Source of the DNA: Utricularia gibba
Taxonomy: Eukaryota; Streptophyta; Magnoliopsida; Lamiales; Lentibulariaceae
Direction of reading: 5' to 3'
DNA length: 64,000 nucleotides
NCBI GenBank assembly: GCA_002189035.1
Contig: NEEC01000009.1
Coordinates: forward strand, 1,984,001 to 2,048,000
Numbering within the stretch: position 1 is the stretch's first letter; every line of letters starts with the position of its first letter. The position numbers and the translations under genes were made by a program. Below are positions 54,598-64,000 of this stretch, piece by piece. A model generated the notes under the pieces. It had not been told where the DNA came from, searched no databases, and worked only from the letters and a program-made list of their open reading frames with translations.

Positions 54598-57409
54598 TCA
54601 TCTGGGACCGGAGAGTTCAATGGCTTGTGCAATGAGAGAAGAATCGTCGGTGAGGTCCGAATACCGTTCAGACGAAGAGAGTTCCTGCAACTTGAGCTTG
54701 TGTGGTTCCAATCTCTGAGAAGCCTCCCATCTCTCTGCAACTCCATCTCCTTCGAGCATCCTAACTACTTCAGACATCTTTGGTCTCAGGCTGGGAAGAT
54801 ACTGAGTGCATAACAATGCTACTTTGATCATTTCCTCAAGCTCGATTCTGTCATAGTTGTTCTTCAAATCCCTGTCTACAAGCTCCTCAAGTTTCTTCTC
54901 CTGTTGAAGCTTCTTCACCTGAAATGAAACCATCAGTTTAATTGAGAATGACAACCTGCATTCACCCTGTTGGATTAAAATGTGCAACGCTTGGTGCTTA
55001 CCCATTCAAGAACTGCTCCTTTCTGATTAGTAGCTGACTTGCCAAACTGTAAGGCTCTTTGGCCTGTGATCAGCTCTAGAAGAAGTATTCCAAAGCCAAA
55101 AACGTCCGTCTTTTCAGATGATTGACCTGTTGATAAATATTCAGGAGCTATATGCCCCACTGTGCCACGGACAGCAGTTGTGACATGAGAGTCCTGGTGA
55201 TCCAAAAGCTTTGCCAATCCGAAATCTCCAACAACCGCCTCACAGTACTCATCAAGAAGTATGTTAGCTGCCTTGACATCCCGGTGAATTATCTTTGGAT
55301 CACACTGTTCATGAAGATATAACAGCCCTCTTGCAGCACCTAAAGCTATTCTTTTCCTTGTCCCCCAGTCCAGGACAGGTTTTGCTGCTCGAATCAATGA
55401 CTAAATCAAGCACTCGAGGAGATGAATATGAACCAGTGAATATGGTGGAGCAGGGGTACCTTTGAGCCGGGAAGCAACGCTTCCATTTGACATGTAAGGA
55501 TAAACTAAAAGCTTCTCTGAGGGTGTCACACAAAATCCATGTAGTTTGAGGAGATTGCGGTGAACGGCTAGACTGATCATCTCGACTTCTGTTTGAAATT
55601 GCTGCTCCCCACCGGTGGTGCCACCATCTTTAAGTCTCTTTACAGCCACAGGTGTGCCATCTTGGAGATGTCCCTTGTACACATTTCCAAAGCCTCCTTT
55701 GCCCAAGAGGTTTTTACTGCTAAAATTGTTGGTTGCTACCTGGAGTTCTCTTAGTTGAAACCTTCTCAAATTTCCAAAAGAAACTTCCTCTTGCTGATGA
55801 ACTGAGATTTTAACCAGCACATTTCAGTCATGCTACGTAAATACGGATCACAGCAAGGTGTGAAGCTGTCTATCTAACCATTAACATCAAAGAACTTCGG
55901 TTGTCCATTCCTAATTCTCCACAGCAAGAGGCATGTTGCAACTGCAAGGAGGCTGATGCAACCGAGACTCATTCCAAGTGCAAGTGCTGTCCTTTGACGA
56001 CTTGACAGGGGCGCTATCGAAAAAACATGGAACAGCATTTGTACAAAGAGATATTTGGCCTGTTACTTTGGTGCCATTCAACAAAGAAATACACCAAATT
56101 CAGTGAAGAAACAGCTGATGTGTGTGTGATCATACCTCTTGAATTGCTTAAGGACGCAGGAATTGGCACTGAAGAGTTGCCGGAAGTACACTCCAACTCT
56201 CTCCCTGTAGCACATATCAAGGGGTTTCCTATTACACTGAAAAACATGGAACAAGAACCCCTTCAGAGATGAATGACAGCGGCCTAGCTCTACGATGCAC
56301 TCGAAATTTTTATAGTTTTTCTAGTATTCGAAACGGAAACATCTCAATGCATTACACAACATATTCAAAGGAGTTGAAATAGTAAAAAAAACTCACTTGA
56401 ATTTAGAGGGGAACTTGGGAACAGGACCACTTAAATTATTGTAAGAGAAGTCACTGCAGATCAACAACAAAATATGGGGAAGGTTACTGGGAGAACTAGA
56501 TAGAAAGGAGAAATACGCAAGATGGAAATGAGAATTACACAAGAGAGAGCAATGTTAGGTTGGAAAGTGATGAGGGAATCTCTCCAGAGAGACTATTATT
56601 ATTCAGCTTCCTGATTCACACAAAAAATCAGCAAAAGTTATTCGCAATTCTAAGATTCGAAGTTCTTCATAATACTTTAAGTTTCATACATGTACCGAAG
56701 GCTGTTCAAGTGACCTAAAGTAGCAGGAATGCTGCCAGTGAAAAAGTTGCTTGAAAGATCAAGAGTTTGAAGCTTTGAGAGCCTCCCAAGTTCATCAGGG
56801 ATAGTCCCTGATATGTTATTGTTCTGCAACAGTCTGCAAAATCTCAAATCCATCAAATACCGCATTTTTTTGGGGAGAAAGAAACAGAAAGAAGCAACGT
56901 TTTGGGAATAGTTAACTTGCATTGTACGGAGATTTGTCAAGTTTCCAATGCTTGAAGAGAGTGTTCCAGATAAATTCTGGCTGGGGCTTCCGCTGCACAA
57001 TAGTATGTATCAACCATGTAAGCAGACTAGCAATTACCTATTTCCTCCCAGAAACGGTGATTTTCCGTGATTGGAGTAAAGCTTACAGGCCAACGACAAG
57101 GCTCTCAGATGAACAAGTGACCAAGGTCCAACTACAGGGATCAACAGCGTCTCCATCCCAATTTTTCAGTACCCCATGAGTGTCTCTGAGGGAAGCTTTA
57201 ATGCCCATTAAAGCTTGAACTGAACAAGCAACGCCCAGATGATAAAATCGACAGTTTATTCTAAAAGAGTCCAAAACCATTAAATTCCAGTCTGGGTTCT
57301 AATCTCTACCTTCGAAGTTGACACCCTGGGGAGAAAGCAAGCAAATCCCAGTACCCAAGAAGAACAGAAACGTGACTGCCCCAAAAGAAACTGCCATTCT
57401 CCTTCTCAT
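54598..57409 (-). CDS. NIK: NIK-type LRR receptor kinase (LRR-RLK subfamily II)
   Basis: NIK proteins are plasma-membrane kinases related to SERKs. They act in antiviral translation control and were found as targets of geminivirus NSP. Exons: 57310-57409, 57087-57219, 56921-56992, 56690-56833, 56539-56610, 56397-56453, 56136-56236, 55879-56013, 55460-55801, 55002-55384, 54598-54918, 619 aa with phases consistent. Visible in order: signal peptide; LRRNT-like VDPCSW; LRR exons of 72, 144 and 72 nt, as in the family; a juxtamembrane loop; one TM segment in the 55879-56013 exon; kinase motifs [37 protein letters not shown], and the activation loop [14 protein letters not shown]-terminal [10 protein letters not shown] and ELSGPR. 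The third intron uses a GC donor. It could be NIK1, 2 or 3; position favours NIK1. Confidence 0.93.
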
Positions 57410-60400
57410 TGTGAAGAGAAGCGATGAGCATCTATCTGCAGCTATGAGTCGCTGATTTCTACGGCAGGAAGGAATTGTGTGTGATATGCGGTGCCTGCAA
57501 GTCCAACCAAGTCAGTCCGTCGCGCTGCATAAAGCACCCCGCATTGCCTGTCACGCTCCAGGAACCTTTATCAGGAAAAAACGCATATATTTTGTAACAA
57601 GAAATTCACCCCCAATAAAATTTGGCTTGAATCAAAGACCTTTTTTTACCCAGCAAGTTTTTATACTCTACCACATGAAGACGAAGCACAAGAATCCAAA
57701 AATCAGGCCACCGATGATCTCAACCCACTTCCAGAACCCATGAGCATGACTACTCCAGAAACACGACACACAACAATCCAACATTCCCTCTGCCCATGAA
57801 CTCTGTTAATCATCGAAACAACGCCAAGAACACAACAAGAACCAATGTTTGGAAAAATTGAAAGGCTGTTCAGAACTCTCAGTTTTTGAAATTCTGCAAC
57901 AAAACCAAGACTTTTCTTGAAAGTTGCGAAGCGACTCCTGCATGCCCGTTGGAAGGGGTGATATATACAAAATACACATACGCATACACACATACATGGG
58001 TGCAGTGCGTAGCAGCAAAGCAGACCAACTTTCTCATCTTTCTCTTTCACCCTTCCTTTTTGCTGCTAGGGGTCTGCATTGCTGACTGCTCACCATTGAG
58101 AAAAAAAAAGGTTGCAAAATGCCACACCGGAAAGTGAGAATATAGTCGACAGCGAAGCAGAATAGTAGCCATCTTCAGTATTCAAACCGTCAGATACAAC
58201 ACACTTGTTTATTCATTATTACTGGAATTTAGGAACTGTAATGACTAATGACCACAAAATCCACTGCCAAAACTAGCAGAAATTCCCATACTTTATACAG
58301 AAAACACTTGGTATGGGACCAATCTAGAAGAGACCACCTCCACTGAGCCCACCCACCTTAATCCCAGTTATTCTTTAAAAAAAAAAAATCAACCAGGATT
58401 TTCGACAGTATCATTAAATTCAAATTCCCATACCATGGATTGGTACCAATTCTACTGAGCTAAGAAAAATGAGTTGGTCTGAAATGAATATAAAGTAGCT
58501 TTAATAATTGACACCCTTTTTTGTTTCAAAGGGTGTGGTTAGATTCAAACAAGCCGGGTTCACTTTTAGTGCCACATTGTTCTGGTTACAATATTCAGCA
58601 ACATGGAAAGCTACGAATCGACTGGTAAACTAGAAGGCATGTCGATGGTCTTAGAGGATGGAGTCTTGAAGGGTCTCCTTTGCTTAGTGTGTAATATGCA
58701 GCACAAACTCCGGCCAGTCCTGCATTTATTTTACCCTGTGTCCTGCTACGGTGAGGTAAAGGAAGAAAGAAATGGGGAAGTTTGGCACCCGCGTGACAGA
58801 TGGACCACTTGAAGAGAAAGGAGCAAACTTCCATCCCCGCATTCAATTTCCTGCCGTCTGAACCGAGATGAGCAAGAAATAGACCACACGATGATACACA
58901 CACATATGGAAGATGTCATGAGAAACGCGAGATCCATTGCAGATGAATAAGTTGGGTACAGCTAAGGCTCTGGTCCCCGGCGGAACACCACCACCACCAC
59001 GCAGAAGAACAGGCAGGCTCCAGAGAAGACGTTCTCTGGCGTGGTCAGTGTGCTTCCTTCTTCTTGGCACTAACTACTAGCTTCATGGATTTGGTTTCGA
59101 CAACTAACGGAGTGACTACTGCACCACCATGAAATAAGTTCCAATCCCAAATTTAATCTTGAAAAAGATTCAGTTTCTTGGCTCCCTTAACGACCGTCAC
59201 GTGTTCCTTCTTCTTCTTCTTCTTCTTACTCAAGATCCAATGAGGATGATCCATCCAAGGTTGAGACCCACAGACTCCGGAGCAAGACCCATCGCGCCAC
59301 GTGGACTGGACGCCTTTTCATTAAGAAAACATTTTATTCCAAATAACAATGACGTCAAATTCAACTATAATTTATATTACATATTTACATGAAAAATAGG
59401 CATGTATTAGAAAATTGGTCACTATCTGTGTTGTATGAGAAAAATAACCATAATATATATAAAAAAAATGTTTAATTTTCTAAATAATTCAAAAAATAGG
59501 CGATGAGGAGACAACTCCAATACAAAATAAATAACCTTAAAATACACACTTACTCTAAAAATATTCCCGCTGCGGCATCAACAGAACATGAACTGTCACC
59601 TCACTACCGCATTTAATATAATATTACAAATACCAAAAAAAGGTTTTTTTTATTGTAAGTACTTATTTGGATGATAAATATTAAAAATTTAAATTTTTAA
59701 GTATTAAAAAGTTAAATTACATTATTACCCTTAACAAATTATTTTTTATTTCTCTATTGACTATATTTAAAAGTATAGATAGAAAATAATGAAGGTTTAT
59801 AACTATGAAATCATTCATGTCCGATTCGAAACCGAAACCGTATTCGACCCATCTCTTTTCTTTGCTTTCTCAAAATTTGGAACCCAAAGGCATGGATGTA
59901 TGATTTCAAATGTTAGGAATTGTTTTATTTATATGACTAAAAGAAAAGGCCGAAAATGGAATATTCTTATTATTATATTGGAAAATAGGGAAGTAGGGGT
60001 GTGGGGGTCCCACCAAGTAACCGGGGTCCCCCCTTGGTAACAGCAACTCATCATCGGATTTTGATTGCATTTGGTCGCTCTCATTCCCCGCCCCAGGCCC
60101 AGACAGACACCGTATTCAATTGCGCAAACCCTAGGCTCTTAATTAATTGCAGAAAATTCGAATATTATTTATTATTTATTATTATTAAAAAAGATTAGTA
60201 AGGGATTTTACTAAAGATGGGCATTTCTTTAATTATTATTATTTGAGATATGGAAGGAGCATTAATTCCATTGCCCCAATTTTCTGGGAGGCCTTGAATC
60301 AGGCCGACCCCCACGTTGTAGTAATTGACTCGTGCCGATTTGGTCACCCCGACAATAAAGGACCGGTTTCGAACCCGGTTCAAGGGGGGGGGGGTTAGCC

Positions 60401-60717
60401 AATTGAAAAATTTCTTTTAAACTATTTTTTGAAAATCAATTCTAATAAAATCGAAGTTAGGAATTTATAATTTATTTTAAAAAATTTATTCGTTTAAGGA
60501 TATAAATCGTTCGTATTTGATAATTATTTATAATATATTTTTATAAGAGGATAATTTGTTTTAGACAGATTTTAATTTTTTATTTTATTTTAGGCCCATT
60601 TTTGTTCGGCCCCAAATGAACTGGGTATCTCCGTAGCCCATTTAGGTGTTTACATTCTGACCAAGAATTATACACAGCGGCCCATGTGGTGGTGGCTCTG
60701 TCAAAACATTGTTTTGA
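57410..60717. other. NIK upstream region and AT-rich spacer
   Basis: Upstream of the NIK start this holds its leader and promoter. No gene is recognised. It includes a TTC microsatellite (about 59208-59227), AT-rich DNA (59390-59800, 60400-60600) and an 11-base G run near 60385. The short frames carry no known motif. Confidence 0.35.
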
Positions 60718-61127
60718 CAGAGCTGGGCACGGTTACGGGTTGACCCGTGTATCCGGCGGGTCAACTCGTGACGGGTCCAACCCGTAACCTGTAACCGTCG
60801 AAAACGGGTACGGGACGGGTCGGTTGTACACGGGTATGAGTCGACCTGGTGGGCCAATGTAAATGGAACTAGCGTGTAATGTATTAAGAATTATTGAGTT
60901 AACTCACAAAAATATAAAGACATGATCATTTCATAACCTAATTATCAATAAATATATCTAATATTATTAAAATTAAAAAAAATAATGACACGTATCAACT
61001 CGTGACTCAGGACGGGTCAACCCATCCAACCCGACCCGTCAACTCGTATCCGCCGAGTCAGCCATTTCATTTTTTACCCGGCGGGTTCGACCCGTTACCC
61101 GCCGAGTCGGACCCGTGCCCACCTCTA
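60718..61127. mobile_element. Probable non-autonomous hAT-like element (MITE)
   Basis: The ends form an imperfect inverted repeat: left CAGAGCTGGGCACGG, right (reverse complement) TAGAGGTGGGCACGG, 13 of 15 matching. The subterminal parts are dense in ACCCGT/ACGGGT words in both orientations, around an AT-rich core (60880-60990). This build is known from hAT-type non-coding elements in plants. No transposase is encoded. A clean 8-bp target duplication is not seen; CAAAACAT (60702-60709) and CAAAACAA (61128-61135) match at 7 of 8 but do not abut the left end. Confidence 0.55.
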
Positions 61128-61366
61128 CAAAACAATATCTTGAAGCTCAATTCTTGTTATCGTGCCTGGGACACGGAGCCCGTGCCTGCATTTGCAGCCT
61201 CCAAATCCATGTTCGCCTTTGGGGATTGCCATCCATTTTCAAGCTGAGGTGATTTTTTGGATTTGGAGTTTTGAGTAAAGTTTTTTTTCTTTTGAGGTTG
61301 AGCCGAATCTTGAACTGGGTAGAAATGCGAACCTCCGGTGAAGCTTCTTCATAAGGTTTTAGGGTG

Positions 61367-63552
61367 ATGGCATCTTTGCCTCTGGTTTCCAAGGACAGTT
61401 TCTTGATCTCCCAGGGAAATTTTGATATTTGTCTTCACAGGCCCAGGATTGTTTTAGGAAATGGGGGCTTATCTTTCATTGGTTCTGCTTCTTACCCTGT
61501 TTCGTGGCGTCAGGCGGGTCAAAGAACTTACTGTCGGTTTCGGTGTTGTGGTAAATTAAGTAATGCTGAGCAAAGATTTCTTAAAGGAGAAAATAACGGA
61601 CCAAGGAAGGATTTTGGATTCAGGTTACAGTCCGAGACGAAATTGTTGTTGAGAAGGTTGAAACACACTTCGATCAAGTCAGTGTTAGATGGTCTGGGAA
61701 CATTTCTGCGTAAGAATGTGAAACAATTAGCGCTTACCGCTTGTGTTTCTGTTGTATTGGGTTTCTGCTTTATATTTCTCAAAGTCACTGCAGTTCAAGC
61801 TCCTAGAGTTGTTCCATACTCAGACATGATTTTGAGCCTCCAGAATGGGAACATAGCAAAGGTTTTGTTTGAGGAGGGCAGCCGCCGTATATATTACAAC
61901 ACGAAGTCATTCAGTGAAAAAGGGAGCCATGGTGCAACGGATGAGCATCAAACTCTTGATAGCCATGTGTTGGATGATGTGGCTGTCCAAGAAAATGCGC
62001 AAAAATTTGTTTCTGGGAAAGATATGGCGTGGAAGGTGAGGAAACCCCAGAGTTCAGTCAGTAGTTGGGAGTTCTCCACCAGAAAGATTGATCATGATGA
62101 AGGATATGTTCTTAGTCTGATGAGGGACAAGGGGATTTCTTATAGTTCAGCTCCCCCATCAATTGTAATGTCTATGAGGAACACTTTGATAACGGTTTTA
62201 ACTTTGTGGATTCCGTTGACGCCGTTAATGTGGCTTCTTTATCGCCAACTCTCTGCTGCCAGTAGTCCTGCCAGGAGAAGAAAACCTACCAACCAACTTG
62301 TTACCTTCGAAGATGTGGAAGGTGTTGACACTGCAAAGATGGAGCTGATGGAGGCAAGCATTCTCCTTTAAGCTTCTAGTTTCTAAGCAGTTTTTTATTT
62401 CTTTTACTTTTATGATGTTGACATATCAAGATGTTGATAATGAGCAGCCTTCAGATCTGTAAAGGGCTCTACAGTTATGCGTTTTTCTGATTTTTTGCAG
62501 ATGATTTCATTTGCATATGGTTACTGAATATGCTAATCACTTCTTCTGTTAATTCTTTTATTTCCATAGATCGTGTGTTGCCTCCAAGGCTCAATTAACT
62601 ACAGTAAACTAGGGGCCAAGTTGCCACGTGGGGTGCTCCTTGTTGGCCCCCCTGGAACAGGGAAGACCTTACTAGCTCGGGCGGTTGCAGGAGAAGCTGG
62701 GGTACCATTTTTTTCGGTTTCGGCCAGTGAATTTGTGGAGCTATTCGTTGGAAGAGGCGCTGCTCGCATAAGAGACCTCTTCAGCGTCGCAAGAAAGAAT
62801 GCCCCTTCGATTATCTTCATTGATGAACTTGATGCAGTAGGGGGAAACGTGGACGAAGTTTCAATGATGAAAGAGACCAAACATTGAACCAAGTACTTCA
62901 TGCTTTTATCCATTCAACTGTTCAACTTAAGTGATCTCTCCTAGTTGTTCCATGTAGTGTTTTTTTTCCTCTACAGTTGCTTACAGAAATGGATGGCTTT
63001 GAATCTGGCATGAACATCATCGTCATTGCTGCCACAAATAGACCTGAAGCTCTTGACCCAGCTCTCTGTCGACCAGGGAGGTTCTCAAGGAAAGTTTACG
63101 TTGGAGAACCAGACCTGGAAGGGAGAAGAAAGATCTTGGCAATACATTTGAGAGACATACCATTGGAGGAAGAGGAGTCCCTTATGTGCAGCCTCATTGG
63201 ATCTCTCACACAAGGCCTTGTTGGTGCTGATCTGGCAAACATAGTAAATGAGGCAGCCCTTCTGGCTGCACGCAGAGGTCAAATAGCTTGAGTTTCTTGT
63301 TGACGGTGGTGTGTTCGATGTAACTTCATTGCATTTTATTACTTTCTTGCAGGAGCTGAAAAGGTTTCCAGAGAAGATATCATGGAAGCTATTGAAAGAG
63401 CCAGGTTCGGAATAAAGGAGAAGCAAACAGGCCTGAGTACGATCAGCAAGGAAGTTGGGAAATGGTTTCCATGGATGCCTCCTCTTTTGAGTGGAAATGA
63501 CAACGGAAAAGATGGAATCCAGGGACCCCTTGGGTACCAAACTTTGAGCTAG
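61367..63552 (+). CDS. FTSHI3: Plastid inactive FtsH-like AAA protein (FTSHI3-like)
   Basis: FtsH-type membrane AAA-ATPase of the chloroplast without a protease domain. FtsHi proteins act in plastid development, some in the import motor. Exons: 61367-62353, 62570-62892, 62977-63277, 63353-63552, 603 aa if one base is restored. N-terminal transit-like region, TM segments near residues 122-145 and 265-292, then the AAA domain with Walker A GPPGTGKT, Walker [10 protein letters not shown], and [18 protein letters not shown]. The protein ends [10 protein letters not shown] soon after the AAA lid, so the M41 protease domain with HExxH is absent, as recalled for FTSHI3 (At3g02450). Exon 2 is one base short at the GGGGGAAA run (62840-62847) just after DAVGG, putting [15 protein letters not shown] in another frame. 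The first intron starts with GC. The start is the first ATG of the frame. Confidence 0.85.
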
Positions 63553-63916
63553 CAAGTAGCAAGTTACCTTGCTTCTCCTTTTACCCCGGTCGGCGTTCGA
63601 ACCAATGCTGGTCCAGAGTCAGCACACATTCTCTCATCCTTGGATACCAGAAAAGAAAGAGACTGATGTGCTCGTCATATTCAGGGGGTATACAATCCTT
63701 TTTCATGTACATTAGTAAAATGCCGCCAGATTGTTTTCATTGCATGGGAATCTTACCGTCTCCTTGCTAAACAAGTAGTCCAGAGAGAAATCGCGAAACT
63801 CGAGGAAAACAAAACTAGGTAAAGAAAATCAAGCAAGTTCGGATCTAATTTCGCATCAGGAGCCTTTAGCTAACAGATAAATTGTTTTGAAACATAAATC
63901 ACAGATTCATTCAGTA
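63553..63916. other. FTSHI3 3' region
   Basis: Probable 3' UTR and spacer; nothing gene-like is seen. Confidence 0.4.
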
Positions 63917-64000
63917 TCATTCAAAAATGTTTACATTCCATGCAAAGTCGGAGAGCTGCTCATCTACTTTATCCTCTACCGCAGACTCCATTGGAATAAA
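63917..64000 (-). CDS. Possible 3' end of a gene cut by the window edge
   Basis: A minus-strand frame enters from the right edge and ends at TGA (63917-63919). It spells 27 residues, including MESAVEDKVDEQLSDFAWNV. Composition is protein-like and it would converge with FTSHI3. Too short to assign a family, and it may be chance. Confidence 0.3.
   Translation of the reverse strand, partial: FIPMESAVEDKVDEQLSDFAWNVNIFE

Noticed and set aside
60195-60400. Minus-strand segment with GGTTCGAAACC, resembling a tRNA T-arm, and a possible organelle-derived frame
   Set aside because: No cloverleaf could be folded around it and no organelle gene was recognised.

Overview
The window is nuclear DNA of a flowering plant, most likely a eudicot. 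Genes have many GT-AG introns, the intergenic DNA is AT-rich, and the gene set is plant-specific: a brassinosteroid C-6 oxidase, a SEPALLATA MADS-box factor, BIG, a PLS-class PPR protein, a NIK receptor kinase and a plastid FtsH-like protein. I cannot name the species. Exon models were built by hand from splice sites, reading phase and remembered family sequences.

Layout: CYP85A-type P450 (+, 831-3175); a decayed SF3B3 splicing-factor copy (+, about 4285-6290); SEP1/2/4-type MADS-box gene (+, 7591-9677); RCC1-repeat protein (-, 9969-12575) facing the giant BIG gene (+, 13260-30972; 14 exons, 5,054 aa) across a 684-bp shared upstream region; a small three-exon secreted-peptide gene of RGF/GOLVEN type (-, 32573-33125); F-box protein (-, 34163-35449); kanadaptin-like FHA protein (-, 36359-40546); AVT6-type amino-acid transporter (-, 41351-43195); intronless PPR protein (-, 44652-47258); group-S bZIP (+, 52142-52672); NIK-type LRR receptor kinase (-, 54598-57409); and an FTSHI3-like inactive FtsH (+, 61367-63552). 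A short reading frame open to the right edge may be the end of another gene.

These genes form no pathway together. Several touch hormone signalling and development: brassinosteroid synthesis, auxin transport and vesicle traffic through BIG, a sulfated root peptide, and floral identity. From memory, their Arabidopsis counterparts lie in four blocks (At3g022-024, At5g157-160, At5g388-389, At3g301-305). The window would then be one ancestral segment that Arabidopsis duplicated and thinned.

The observations most worth checking are the hidden RGF-like peptide gene, four single-base apparent deletions in or beside homopolymers that break otherwise conserved genes (RCC1, kanadaptin twice, FTSHI3), two introns with GC donors, the SF3B3 pseudogene, and a roughly 410-bp hAT-like element next to a 25-nt palindrome.
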